A stretch of 64,000 nucleotides of DNA from contig CAVUGU010000009.1 of NCBI GenBank assembly GCA_963741055.1, positions 1-64,000 on the forward strand. Reading direction: 5' to 3'. This DNA is from Bog-756 sp963741055. GTDB lineage: Bacteria; Actinomycetota; Acidimicrobiia; Acidimicrobiales; RAAP-2. Under the pieces are notes generated by a model. That model did not search any database and was not told the DNA's origin. It worked only from the letters and a program-made list of their open reading frames with translations. Below are positions 19,899-30,713 of this stretch, in pieces. Made by a program: the position numbers and the translations under genes. Position 1 is the first letter of the stretch. Each line of letters begins with the position of its first letter.

Positions 19899-20237
19899 TC
19901 AGGAGCGGTTGGCGTGGTTGATGCAGTACCGAGTGGCCGGCATCGCCTCGAGCCGGGCCGGCTGGATGGCGACGCCGCAGACCTCGCAGCGGCCGTAGCT
20001 GCCGTCCTCGAGGCGGGCGAGGGCCAAGGCCACCTCGTCGAGGGACTCGCGGAGCTGGCCGGCCAACGCCTCGGCCTCCCCCCGTTCGGCGGTCACCTGA
20101 CTCGAGTCGGCGAAGTTGGGGTCGTAGTGGAGGCCCCCGTCCTCGCCGTAGCCGATCTCGGCCAGTTCGGCCTGGAGCCGGCGCTGCTCCTCCTCGAGGA
20201 GCTGGCGGAAATCGATGGTCGCGGCGTCGCTCGGCAC
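19899..20237 (-). CDS. DksA/TraR-type C4 zinc-finger protein
   Basis: A coiled-coil N-terminal half (RQLLEEEQRRLQAELAEIGYG, then GQLRESLDEVALALARLEDGSYGRC) is followed by a DksA/TraR finger, CEVCGVAIQPARLEAMPATRYCINH, in which the last Cys is replaced by His. It is 112 residues from GTG 20237; the frame upstream is a shadow of xerD. DksA-like proteins enter the RNA polymerase secondary channel, but in actinobacteria their role is less defined. It lies between xerD and the M50 protease. Confidence 0.82.
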   Translation of the reverse strand: MPSDAATIDFRQLLEEEQRRLQAELAEIGYGEDGGLHYDPNFADSSQVTAERGEAEALAGQLRESLDEVALALARLEDGSYGRCEVCGVAIQPARLEAMPATRYCINHANRS

Positions 20238-20247
20238 GGGGGGAATC

Positions 20248-21180
20248 CTACTTGGCCGCGACCGTTCCGGAGCGCGGATGAGCCAGGTCATAGGTGCTGC
20301 GGAGATGCTCCTGGCTGAGCTTGGTGTAGATCTGGGTGGTCGCGATCGAGACGTGTCCGAGCACCTCTTGGACCACACGGATGTCGGCGCCGTGGTCGAG
20401 CATGTGGCTGGCGCACGAGTGCCGGAGCACGTGCGGACTGACCACCGAACCGAGGCCCGCTCGCTCCGCGTGGCGCTTCACGACCGCCCAGGCCCCCTGA
20501 CGGGTGAGGCGAGTACCCCGGGTGTTCAAGAAGACGGCCTCCGCGTCGCTCCGCCGTTCGAAGCGTGCCGGGGCGAGCAAGGGTCGGCCGGCCGGGGAGA
20601 GCCAGCGGTCGAGAGCGGCGCGTGCCGGGCCGCCGATCGGGACCAGGCGCTCCTTGGCCCCCTTCCCGAACACTCGGAGGAGACCGTCGTCGGCCGCGAC
20701 GTCGACCAAGGAGAGCCCGACGATCTCGGAGATCCGTGCGCCGGTCCCGTAGAGGAGCTCGAGCAGGGCACGGTCGCGTAGTGAGGCCGGCTCGGTGCCG
20801 TCGACGCCGTCGAGCAGAGCGACCACCTCGGCCTCGTCGAGCGCCTTCGGGAGGCGCCGGGCGAGTCGAGGCGAGCGCACTTCCGCGGTCGGGTCGGCGG
20901 CGATCGCCCCCTCCCCCACCAAAAAGCGGTAGAGCCCGCGCAGCGAGGTGGTCGCCCGGGCGAGCGAGGCGGGGTTCCGCCCGAGGGCGCGCAACTCCGA
21001 GAGGTGGTGCTCGACCTCTCCCGGTGCGGCCGCGACGGGGTCCACCCCGTGATCCACCGCCCACGCTTCCCAGACCGCGAGGTCGTGTCGGTAGGCGGCG
21101 AGCGTGTTGCGCGAACGGCCGCGTTCGACCGCGAGCCACGAGAGGTACTCCTCGGCACCGGAGGAGAGGGGACGGTTCAC
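20248..21180 (-). CDS. xerD: Tyrosine recombinase XerD/XerC
   Basis: A 310-residue site-specific recombinase that resolves chromosome dimers at dif. The N-terminal SAM-like core-binding domain (GRSRNTLAAYRHDLAVWEAW) precedes the catalytic domain with R149 (TGARISE), K173 (GKGAKER), H250 and R253 (HVLRHSCASHM), H276 (LGHVSIATTQ) and Y285. All six active-site residues are present. The start overlaps the Nudix stop by 4 nt. The xerD-nudix-pyrG-recN order is a common actinobacterial arrangement, favouring XerD over a phage integrase. Confidence 0.92.
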   Translation of the reverse strand: MNRPLSSGAEEYLSWLAVERGRSRNTLAAYRHDLAVWEAWAVDHGVDPVAAAPGEVEHHLSELRALGRNPASLARATTSLRGLYRFLVGEGAIAADPTAEVRSPRLARRLPKALDEAEVVALLDGVDGTEPASLRDRALLELLYGTGARISEIVGLSLVDVAADDGLLRVFGKGAKERLVPIGGPARAALDRWLSPAGRPLLAPARFERRSDAEAVFLNTRGTRLTRQGAWAVVKRHAERAGLGSVVSPHVLRHSCASHMLDHGADIRVVQEVLGHVSIATTQIYTKLSQEHLRSTYDLAHPRSGTVAAK

Positions 21181-21716
21181 GAGGGTGTGGAATCCGAGGA
21201 CAGGCGCCGGCGAGCCAGTCCGACACCGAGAATGGTCTGCGCGTCGACGATCGACCCGTCGTCGACCATCGCATCGAACTGGTCGAGCGGCACCTCTCTC
21301 ACCGTCAGGTAGCGCTCCTCGAAACCCTCGCGGGCAGGTGGCACCGGACGGAGACCGGTCGCGAGATAGATCCAGGTCGCCTCGTCGCAGAACCCGGGTG
21401 TGTTGAGGATCACCGCGAGGAGCGTGAGCCGCTCCGCGGCGAAACCGGCTTCTTCGGCGAGCTCTCGCGCCGCGGTCGTCTCGGTGGGCTCGCCGTCGAC
21501 GTCGCGGGTGCCGGCGGGAATCTCGAGGATGAAGCGGTCGACCGCGCCGCGGTACTGGTGGAGCAGGACCACACCTCTGTCGGCGGTCACCGGCACGATC
21601 GCGACCGCGCCGGGGTGCCGCACGATGTCGCGCTCGAAGGGCGTGCCGTCAGGAGCGAGGAACCGGCCGTCGACCACCGAGAAGAGGAAGCCGCGGAATG
21701 CGACGTCCTCTCCCAC
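21177..21716 (-). CDS. Nudix hydrolase, ADP-ribose pyrophosphatase-like
   Basis: The Nudix box reads PAGTRDVDGEPTETTAARELAEEAGF, with one extra residue before the first Glu as in mycobacterial ADP-ribose pyrophosphatase. Upstream, VVLLHQYR matches the ADPRase substrate region. I use GTG 21716, giving 180 residues; an upstream CTG in the same frame is possible. This frame is continuous with the shifted pyrG frame, which falsely suggests a fusion. Confidence 0.85.
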   Translation of the reverse strand: MGEDVAFRGFLFSVVDGRFLAPDGTPFERDIVRHPGAVAIVPVTADRGVVLLHQYRGAVDRFILEIPAGTRDVDGEPTETTAARELAEEAGFAAERLTLLAVILNTPGFCDEATWIYLATGLRPVPPAREGFEERYLTVREVPLDQFDAMVDDGSIVDAQTILGVGLARRRLSSDSTPS

Positions 21717-21754
21717 TTGCCGGAACCCCGGGTTCGAAGGGCCCGTCGAGTCGG

Positions 21755-23441
<1,687 letters not shown>

Positions 23442-23500
23442 CAGACGATGCTACCGGAGGAGTGCTCGCGACCGGCGCACCGGCGCACGCGAAGGGCGGG

Positions 23501-25111
23501 TCACCGCGATGCCACCGAGGACGCGTGCTCGAGGAGCTCCCGAGCGTGGCGTCGCGCGCTCTCGCTCTGCGGGCGTCCCGAAAGCATGCGGGAGAGCTCG
23601 ACCACTCGGGCTTCGGTGTCGAGCGCGCGCACCTCGGTGGTGGTGCGACCCCCACGCTCGGACTTCACGACCTCGAACTGGTGGTCGGCCTGCGCGGCGA
23701 CCTGGGCGAGGTGGGTCACCACCAGCACCTGTGCGTGACGGGCCAGCTCGGCCAGCGCGGCGCCGACCGCGGTCGCGGCTCGTCCACCGACGCCGGCATC
23801 GACCTCGTCGAAGACCAGCACCGGCGGCGCGTCGGTGAGCGCGAGGCGCACCGCCAGCATGGTGCGGGCGAGCTCCCCGCCGGAAGCCACCTTCGCCAAC
23901 GGTTGCGCGGGCTCGCCGGGATTGGCGGCGAGGAGGACGGTCACCGTGTCGCCGGGCCCGTCACCCTCGACGCGCACCTCCACTCGCGCCGAGGCCATCG
24001 CCAGCCGGTGCAGGGTTCCCTCGACGTCACCCGCCAGCTGTGGCGCGGCACGGCGGCGCCGAGCGGCCACTTCGCCCTCTTCGCGTGCGAGGTCCGCCCG
24101 GGCCGCGTCGATCTCGTCGTCGAGGGCCCCCGCCCGGGCGGCGTCCGCCTCGATGGCGGCCAGCCGGGCACCGGCCTGCTCCGCGAATTCGACGACCTCG
24201 GCGAGGGATGGACCGTACTTGCGCTCGAGCTGGTGGAAGAGGTTGCGGCGCGCACGGACCTCTTCGAGGCGCTCGGGGTCGTCCTCCCACGTCTCGACCA
24301 CCTGCCGCAGCTCTCCGGCAACGTCGGTCGCGTCGGCCATCAGCGCACGCACCCTGCCGTCGAGCTCGGCGAGGGGCGCCCTTTGCCCGAGCGCGCCCGA
24401 GGCGGCCGCGAGGCGATCGACCGCGCCCTCCCCTTCCCCCGCGATCGCGGCCAGTGCCTCGGCGGCCGCGGCGCGGTGCTCGCCGGCCTCGGCCAGCCGT
24501 CCCTCTTCCGCTTCCAGCCGCCGGTCCTCGTCGACGTCCGCAATGCTCGCGGCGGCGATCTCGTCGACCTGGAAGCGGAGCATGTCCACCTCGCGGGCCC
24601 GCTGCTGCGGGTCGCCGCCGAGACGCTGCGACTCTGCGAGCAGACCTGCGAGGCGATCCCTTGCGGCGCGCATGCCAGAGAGGTCGATCTCCCCGTAGTG
24701 GTCGAGCGCGTGTCGCTGCGCGTCGGACCGCACGAGGGCCCGGTGCGAGTGCTGACCGTGCAGCTCGACCAGACCCGAGGCCACCTCCTCCAGCGCCCCG
24801 ATGGAGCCCATCCGGCCGTCGATCCACGCTCTCGAGCGACCGCCGCTCGCGACCGAGCGGGCGAGGATGACCGCCTCGGTCTCGCCGGAGGCATCGTCGA
24901 AGCGACCTTCGACGAGCGCGTCGGTGGCACCGGCCCGCACGACGGAAGGGTCCGCCCGGCCGCCGAGCAGCAGGCTCAGCGCCTCGACGAGCAGTGTCTT
25001 GCCCGCGCCGGTCTCGCCGGTCAGCGCCGTCATTCCCGGGGCGAGCTCGACGGTCACGTCGTCGATCACCCCGAGGTCGCGCACCCGGAGCTCGGAGAGG
25101 AAGCGGCTCAC
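23501..25111 (-). CDS. recN: DNA repair protein RecN
   Basis: SMC-like ATPase acting early in double-strand-break repair. Walker A is GETGAGKT close to the N-terminus, followed by a long alanine/glutamate-rich coiled-coil region, then the signature VASGGELARTMLAVRLAL and Walker B PVLVFDEVDAGVGG. I choose GTG 25111 (VSRFLSELRVRDLGVID), which matches the family start and follows a G-run; ATG 25159 would extend it 16 residues into nadK. The frame is intact. Confidence 0.94.
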   Translation of the reverse strand: MSRFLSELRVRDLGVIDDVTVELAPGMTALTGETGAGKTLLVEALSLLLGGRADPSVVRAGATDALVEGRFDDASGETEAVILARSVASGGRSRAWIDGRMGSIGALEEVASGLVELHGQHSHRALVRSDAQRHALDHYGEIDLSGMRAARDRLAGLLAESQRLGGDPQQRAREVDMLRFQVDEIAAASIADVDEDRRLEAEEGRLAEAGEHRAAAAEALAAIAGEGEGAVDRLAAASGALGQRAPLAELDGRVRALMADATDVAGELRQVVETWEDDPERLEEVRARRNLFHQLERKYGPSLAEVVEFAEQAGARLAAIEADAARAGALDDEIDAARADLAREEGEVAARRRRAAPQLAGDVEGTLHRLAMASARVEVRVEGDGPGDTVTVLLAANPGEPAQPLAKVASGGELARTMLAVRLALTDAPPVLVFDEVDAGVGGRAATAVGAALAELARHAQVLVVTHLAQVAAQADHQFEVVKSERGGRTTTEVRALDTEARVVELSRMLSGRPQSESARRHARELLEHASSVASR

Positions 25112-25145
25112 CCCCCGGGCGCCCTCGCTCCCCGATCGGGCCGCC

Positions 25146-25970
25146 TCACCGATCGGCAAGGTGGAACTTGGCTCGCAGGATCGCGTGGAAATCGCGTTCG
25201 CCGAAGGTCACCAGCTTGGCCGGCTGGGCTCCCTCCGAGCAGTCGACCTTCGTCCCCGGTTCGAGCGCGCCGAGGTTGGTCCCGTCGACCACCAGCACCG
25301 CGGCGCGCGGCTCGAGCACCTCGAGCTGCAAGCGCTCGGTCGGGTCGAGCACCAGCGCGCGGTCGAACAGGGTGTGCGGCGACACCGGCGTGATGACGAT
25401 GGCGCGCAGCCGGGGCGAGAGCACCGGCCCCCTGGCGGAGAGGTTGTAGGCGGTCGACCCGGTGGGCGTCGAGACGAGGAGTCCGTCGGCCGCGTAGGTC
25501 ACGAAGAGGCGCTCGTCGATCGACGCAGCGATCCGGACGGTGTGGCCGGGCACCGTCTTCTCGACCGAGGCCTCGTTGAGCGCGGTGCGGCGCCCACGCA
25601 CCTCGCCGTCGGGTCCGGTGACGGTGACCGAGAGGGTCATGCGCTCCTCGACCTCGTAGGTCCCGGAGAGGAAACGCTCGAGCGCCTCTTCGAGCCCCGC
25701 CGGCTCCTCCGGGGTGAGGAAGCCGAGCCGGCCGATGTTGATCCCGAGCACGGGGACCCCGCCCGGGAGCGCGCAGCCGACCGCGCGGAGCAGCGTGCCG
25801 TCGCCGCCCAGGCTGACCACCAGGTCGGCGTCGTCGCACGAGACCGTCCCGTCGGGTCCCGTTCCGACGACCGCTCGGTGGCCGCGCGCTTGCAGCCACT
25901 TGGTGGCGCGCTCGGCGAGGGCCGCTGCTTCGGCGCGCTCGGGGTGGACGCAGAAGGCGACGGTGCTCAA
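25146..25970 (-). CDS. nadK: NAD kinase
   Basis: NadK phosphorylates NAD to NADP. Key motifs are GGDGTLLRAV, GINIGRLGFLT, NEASVEK and ADGLLVSTPTGSTAYNLSARGP. The TTG at 25970 gives 274 residues and follows a GAGGAG ribosome-binding site. The same frame remains open upstream through a mis-framed end of tlyA, which is not a real fusion. Confidence 0.95.
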   Translation of the reverse strand: MSTVAFCVHPERAEAAALAERATKWLQARGHRAVVGTGPDGTVSCDDADLVVSLGGDGTLLRAVGCALPGGVPVLGINIGRLGFLTPEEPAGLEEALERFLSGTYEVEERMTLSVTVTGPDGEVRGRRTALNEASVEKTVPGHTVRIAASIDERLFVTYAADGLLVSTPTGSTAYNLSARGPVLSPRLRAIVITPVSPHTLFDRALVLDPTERLQLEVLEPRAAVLVVDGTNLGALEPGTKVDCSEGAQPAKLVTFGERDFHAILRAKFHLADR

Positions 25971-25983
25971 GGACCCGCGCTCC

Positions 25984-26810
25984 TCACCGGTCGTGTGCCT
26001 CGGCGACGGCCGCGTCGAGCATCGACTCGTACGAGGCGATGGGCGTACTCCCTCGCCGGTCGGGGTCCGGGCGAGGAGGAAGAACTCGACGTTCCCTGCC
26101 TGTCCGGTGAGGGGCGAGGGCATGGCCCCCATGATGGCTGCTCCGGCGGCGTCGAGCGTGCCCGCCACTTCGGAGAGGGTGCGACGGTGAACGGCAGGGT
26201 CGCGGATCACACCCTTCCCGCGGGACGCCTCGGCCCGGCCGGCCTCGAATTGAGGCTTGACCAGTAAGACCAACGGGGCGCCGGGGACCGCGACCCCACC
26301 GGTCAGCGCCGGCACCGCCAGGCGCAGCGAGATGAACGAGAGATCGGCGGTCACCAGGTCGACCGGGCTGCCCCCGACCAGGTCCACCGTCACCTCGCGG
26401 ACGTCGACGCCCTCGTGGAGGTCCACCCGTTCGTCGTGTCGCAGGCGTTGGTGCAGCTGGCCGCGGCCCACGTCGACCGCAACGACCGACACCGCGCCCG
26501 CCTGCAGCAGACAGTCGGTGAAGCCACCGGTGGAGGCGCCCACGTCGAGGGCGCGGGCACCGCGGAGGTCGAGCGCGAAGCGTTCGAGGGCGGCCGCGAG
26601 CTTCTCTCCCCCACGGCTCACGAAGCGTGCCGGCGGCTCGAGGAGCTCGATCGGCTCGGCCGGCGAGACGAGGCGCGACGGCCGGTCGGCGACCGCACCC
26701 GAGACGGTGACCCGGCCGGTCTCGACCAACTCCACCGCACGTGCGCGGCTCGTCGCGAGTCCCCGCTCGACCAGCGCCCGATCGAGGCGCCGGCGCGCCG
26801 GGCGGGTCAG
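25984..26810 (-). CDS. tlyA: TlyA-family rRNA 2'-O-methyltransferase (frameshifted)
   Basis: An S4 domain (RRLDRALVERGLATSRARAVELVETGRV) precedes a Rossmann methyltransferase with ALDVGASTGGFTDCLLQ, LVTADLSFISL and LVKPQFEAG. TlyA methylates 16S and 23S rRNA and in mycobacteria confers capreomycin sensitivity. The C-terminus is split near 26040: the expected end (IASYESMLDAAVAEAHDR) lies one frame over, stopping at 25984. The only in-frame initiator upstream of the S4 domain is a CTG at 26810 that overlaps the preceding stop as CTGA; the true start is uncertain. Confidence 0.88.
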
Positions 26811-27358
26811 CCGGTCGGTCCCGGGCGGCGCGCGCGCTTCGGGGCGGTGCGCGCCGCCTTGGTGGCGGCCGCCTTCTTTGCCGGGCTCTTCTTGGCAGAG
26901 GCGCTCTTCGGCGACGCCTTCTTGGCCGCGGCCTTCTTCACCCCCGACTTCTTCGCTCCCGCTTTCTTGGCGGCACCCTTCTTCGCGGCGGCCTTCTTCC
27001 CCGCGCCCTTCTTCGCCGGTCGCTTCTTCGCGGCGGCCTTGGTCCGCCCGGTGGAGGCGCGCCCGACGTCCGCGGTTCGCTGCAGCATCGAGGCCACCTG
27101 ACGTGCGAGGTCCTCGAGGCCGGTGAAGCCCATCACCTCGAGCTGGTGATCGACCTCGCGCCGCACCTGGGAGACGAAGAGCTCGCGCATCTCGCGGCTG
27201 CGTTCGATGAGCTCGTCGACCTTGGCGCGGGTGTCGCCACTCGGGAACTCGCCGCTGCTGACCAGATCCTGCACGAGTTGCTCGGCTCGGGCCCGGGTCA
27301 TGTTGGTGAAGGCGACCCCGGCGTCGAGGTACCGCTGGAAGGCGTCCTTGTCGGCCAT
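26807..27358 (-). CDS. Phasin-like protein with histone-H1-like Lys/Ala-rich tail
   Basis: 183 residues in two parts. Residues about 1-100 are helical and phasin/PhaI-like (MADKDAFQRYLDAGVAFTNM, RAKVDELIERSREMRELF, REVDHQLEVMGF). Residues about 105-183 are repeats of AKK/PAKK/AAAKK units, resembling the H1-like tails of HupB, PhaF and mycobacterial Hlp. The tail should bind DNA nonspecifically; the N-terminus may oligomerise or bind granules. Both nucleoid organisation and polyester-granule segregation are possible, and no PHA synthase is in the window. Confidence 0.75.
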   Translation of the reverse strand: MADKDAFQRYLDAGVAFTNMTRARAEQLVQDLVSSGEFPSGDTRAKVDELIERSREMRELFVSQVRREVDHQLEVMGFTGLEDLARQVASMLQRTADVGRASTGRTKAAAKKRPAKKGAGKKAAAKKGAAKKAGAKKSGVKKAAAKKASPKSASAKKSPAKKAAATKAARTAPKRARRPGPTG

Positions 27359-27402
27359 TTGTGCAGTCTACCAGGGATGCTAGCTGTGAGCAAGCACTTC
27401 TT

Positions 27403-28210
27403 TCAGCGACCGACCACCGCGTCGACCAGAGCGGGGAGGTCGGGCGCCCTGGCCGCGAACGGCACCCCGAGGTGGCCGTCCCCCGGGTGGGTCACACCCG
27501 AGTCGACCAAAGCGAAGGGAACGCCGAGCCGCTCCGCGAGCCGCCCGTCGGTCGCCGCCTGGTCGCCGACGAGGACGACCGACGGGTCCTTCTCCGAGAA
27601 GCCGAAGCGCTCTTCCATCAACGCGGCCATCGGTGCGTGCGGCTTGCCGGCGATCTCCGGGGTCAGGCCCGACGCGGTCGCGACGGCAGCGAGCAGAGCG
27701 CCCGAGCCCGGCACGAGACCCTTCGGCGTCGGATGGGTCGGGTCCTCGTTGGTGCCGATCAGTCGCTTCGATTCGCGGGCCGCGGTCGCGGTCGCCGCCA
27801 GCGAGTCGAAGTCGAACCGGTTGGTCCAGCCGACCACCGCCGCGTCCACCTGCGGTCGATCGGTGGCGACACCCCGTGCGTCGAGTGCCTCGAGGACCCC
27901 GCCCTCCGCGAGCACCTTCACCGACTGGCCGGGCTCGAGCAGGGAGGCGGCCGCGGTCGCCGAAGTGGCCAGGTCCTCCTCGCTGCACTCGATGCCGGCT
28001 GCGGCCAGCCGGGCGAGCAACTCGCGCGGTGGTGGGTGCGGAATTGTTGGTGGCGAAGACGACCCGCACCCCCTTGCCCCGCAAGGCGGTCACCGCCCCC
28101 GCCGCGTCGCCGATCGGGACGCCCGAGAGCCACACCACGCCGTCCAGGTCGATGATCCAAAGGGCGCTGCCCGAGAGCCGCCCGGGATCCCCTTCGATCC
28201 CGCCGTTCAT
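27403..28210 (-). CDS. HAD-IIA phosphatase (NagD/PGP-like; frameshifted)
   Basis: HAD motif I is IIDLDGVVWLSG, motif II is FATNNSAPT, then GTNEDPTHPTPKG, motif III EIAGKPHAPM and motif IV VVLVGDQAATDGRLAERLG, the NagD/p-nitrophenylphosphatase pattern. The frame breaks near 28026 after NNSAPTTA; dropping one C restores ELLARLAAAG, and length is 3n+1. The ATG used is the third of three tandem copies of the start region (see the repeat at 28199-28239). The substrate is unknown. Confidence 0.85.
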
Positions 28211-28239
28211 ATCCCGCCGTTCATATCCCCGCCGTTCAT
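28199..28239 (-). repeat. Triplicated translation-start region upstream of the HAD gene
   Basis: On the minus strand ATGAACGGCGGG occurs three times in tandem, with ATGs at 28239, 28224 and 28210. The first ATG overlaps the desaturase stop as ATGA. Frames from the first two run into TGA after 10 and 5 codons (MNGGDMNGGI and MNGGI); only the third opens the HAD protein. The spacing is 15 and 14 bp, so duplication has changed frame. Confidence 0.8.
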
Positions 28240-29384
28240 TCGGCGGTGCGCTCGGCAGCCCCCTGCTCGGTGGAGTTGGTCTTCTCCCGCCGCACCCGAC
28301 GGGTTGCGGCCGCCAGCTGGTCCGCGGACTCGAGGACCTTTCCGAAGAGGCCGGTCAGCGTGGCGAGCGGTTCGTGGGAACCCGACGGGCCGGCGTCCTC
28401 CGCCGGGCTCTGGTGTGCGCTCCCGAGCGCTTCGGCCGACGGGGCGACCGGGCGGGCGCTCAGATCGGCGATCCGTTCGCCGGCGACACGCGCCGCGCGC
28501 TCCCAGTAGGAGCGGAACATCCCGATGTCGAAGGCGCCGTCACGGACCCGGGCCTGGTCGAGCAGGCGGGCGGGCGGGTCCTTCAGGTCACGCACCAGGT
28601 GGAGCGCGGCCATCACCCGGAGCGTGTACCAGGTCGGGTCGAACTCCCACCAGGCGAATCCCTGGCGGACCGATGCGGGCAGGTAGTGGTGGTTGTTGTG
28701 CCAGCCCTCGCCGCCGGTGACCAGCGCGATGAGGAACGAGTTGCGGCTGGTGTCGGTGGTCGCGAACCGCCGCCGGCCCATCAGGTGGGTCAGCGAGTTG
28801 ACGACGAAGGTCCCGTGCCAGAGCAGGACGGTCGAGAGGCAGAAGCCGATGAGGAGCCCGCCCCACCCGCCGAGGAGGAAGCAGGTGATCCCGAGCGCCC
28901 ACGTCGGCGCCCACGAGTAACGGTCGAGGAGACGCAGCTCCGGGTAGGCGGAGAAGTCGCGGATGGCGGCGAAGTCGGTCTTCTTGTAGCGGGTGGAGAG
29001 GATCCAGCCCACATGGCTCCACCAGAAGCCGTCGCGCGGCGAGTGGATGTCGTCGTCCTGATCGCTGTACCGGTGGTGCATGCGGTGGTGTCCGGCCCAC
29101 CAGAGGGGTCCCTTCTGGGCGGCGGTCGTCGCCCCGAGGGCGAGGAGGAACTGGACGACGCGCCCGGTCCGGAAGCTGCGGTGCGAGAAGTACCGGTGGT
29201 ACCCCGCAGTGATGCAGAACATCCGGACCACGTAGAGCACCGCGCAGAGCACCCAGTCCTCCCAGGTGACCACCGTGAAGACGGCGGCGAGCGGAGCCAG
29301 GTGGAGCGCGAAGAACGGGATCGCCGAGATCCAGTCGGTGTGGTCGGCCTGTTCACCCCGCGTCGTCGCGGAGGTTGCGCTCAT
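28236..29384 (-). CDS. Acyl-CoA (delta-9) fatty acid desaturase
   Basis: A membrane di-iron desaturase of 382 residues. The three histidine boxes are HRYFSH (63-68), HHRMHH (99-104) and HNNHH (229-233), with GPLWWAGHHR typical of stearoyl-CoA desaturases. At least four hydrophobic segments are present. The last about 110 residues form a hydrophilic extension unlike the minimal family. It precedes the HAD gene with an ATGA overlap and follows the DoxX-Rieske gene, which could serve as an electron-transfer partner (inference). Confidence 0.93.
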   Translation of the reverse strand: MSATSATTRGEQADHTDWISAIPFFALHLAPLAAVFTVVTWEDWVLCAVLYVVRMFCITAGYHRYFSHRSFRTGRVVQFLLALGATTAAQKGPLWWAGHHRMHHRYSDQDDDIHSPRDGFWWSHVGWILSTRYKKTDFAAIRDFSAYPELRLLDRYSWAPTWALGITCFLLGGWGGLLIGFCLSTVLLWHGTFVVNSLTHLMGRRRFATTDTSRNSFLIALVTGGEGWHNNHHYLPASVRQGFAWWEFDPTWYTLRVMAALHLVRDLKDPPARLLDQARVRDGAFDIGMFRSYWERAARVAGERIADLSARPVAPSAEALGSAHQSPAEDAGPSGSHEPLATLTGLFGKVLESADQLAAATRRVRREKTNSTEQGAAERTAE

Positions 29385-29486
29385 CGAAGAGGAGCATTCC
29401 CGGGCCGCGGCACTGCCACACCGTAGCGGACCCTCACCGCCACCGGTATGAGCCCTCGGCGGCGGTGAGCCTGCACGCGGAGGCCA

Positions 29487-30606
29487 TTACTGCACGTAGA
29501 GGTCGCCGTTCGGTCCTTTGACGACGGTGATCGGGGTCAGGCCCCTCGATGCCGGGCCGCGGAGCACGCTCCCGTTGCTCGCATCGAACTCCGAGCCGTG
29601 GCACGGACACGCGATGATCCGCGCGGAGGCGACGTAGCCCACGGTGCAACCGGCATGCGGGCACACCGCGTCGAAGGCGGTGAACTGGCCGGCCGGTTGC
29701 TGGATCACGAGCGACGGGTCGCCCGACGTCGGATCGGTGAAGCTCGCCGAGCCCCCGACCGGCACGCTCGAGGCGGGACCGACCGCGGTGCCCGAAGGGG
29801 TGGCGGCGGTCGTGGTCGTCGCTCCCGAGGCGTTGCCCGCCGTCGTGGAGGTGGTGGTCGCGCCCGTGCCGCCGGTCGAGAGCGTCGGGGAGCCCGGTGA
29901 CAAGGCGGAGTTGGTCGAGCCGGCCGCCGCGCGGCCGATCGCCGCGACCAGGCCGGAGAGGACCACCGCCCCGCCCGCCACCAGACCGGTGACCGCGCCC
30001 CGCGTCGAGCACGTCACGGCGTGAGACCGCGCCGGTCTTGCGTCAGACGGTGGCCTTCGCTCGGCGAGCCAGGTGTCGAGGGCCGGCGCGCCGGCGGCAC
30101 CGGCCAGCACCAGCGGGGTCCAGGCGAAGAAGAAGACGATGTCCGAACCGGTGAAGTACGGCGAGGAGTGGTAGCTGACCGCGAGGAACAGCGAGAGCGA
30201 GACCAGCATGCCGCCGATCGCGGCGATCCGGCTGAACAGCCCGAGCAGTGTGCCGATCCCGACCGCCACCTCGCCGAGCGCGATCATCGCCCCGATCACC
30301 GGTGCGATCGAGACCAGGTGGCCGAGGAGGCCGTGGATCGGACTGGTCCTCGCCGCGCCCGCCAGTTGGGTGTGGATCGAGATCGGGGCTCGAGTCGCGG
30401 AAGAAGTCCGGGTTGGCGAGCTTGTTGAGCCCGGCGTAGAGAAAGGTGACACCGAGGAACAGGCGGAGGGGCATCAGCGCCCAGCCGGTCACCACGCTCC
30501 CGTCGGCACGGCGAAGGACCCACATCGACGACGTCCCGCCCGCGCTCGCCGCGGGGTCGGTCCCGGGTTGCGCCGAACGCCGGCCGCTCGAAGAGCCGGT
30601 CGTCAC
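29487..30606 (-). CDS. DoxX-family membrane domain fused to Rieske [2Fe-2S] domain (frameshifted)
   Basis: The N-terminus is DoxX/DoxD-like with four TM helices (LMPLRLFLGVTFLYAGLNKL, then the SIAPVIGAMIALGEVAVG and FFFAWTPLVLAGA segments). After another TM helix and a Ser/Thr/Gly-rich linker comes a Rieske domain with CPHAGC and CPCHGSEFD ligands, placed outside the membrane. The frame shifts near 30390 and total length is 3n+1. DoxD-like subunits occur in thiosulfate:quinone oxidoreductases; the Rieske fusion suggests quinone-linked electron transfer. Substrate and direction are unknown. The start is GTG. Confidence 0.82.
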
Positions 30607-30713
30607 GCCGTCTCACCCACGCGAAGCACGTTACCTCCCACCTTGCTCGCTACCAGGTCAGGCCCGGTGTGCGCCGAACTGCTCCCCCAAGGCGAGCGTG
30701 CGAGCATGGACGG

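Noticed and set aside
25146..26735. Apparent TlyA-NadK fusion protein
   Set aside because: The normal TlyA C-terminus with its own stop at 25984 is present one frame over, and nadK has its own TTG start and ribosome-binding site.
26860..27060. DNA tandem repeat in the histone-like gene
   Set aside because: The periodicity comes from AAK/PAKK codon units of the protein tail and is not a separate repeat element.
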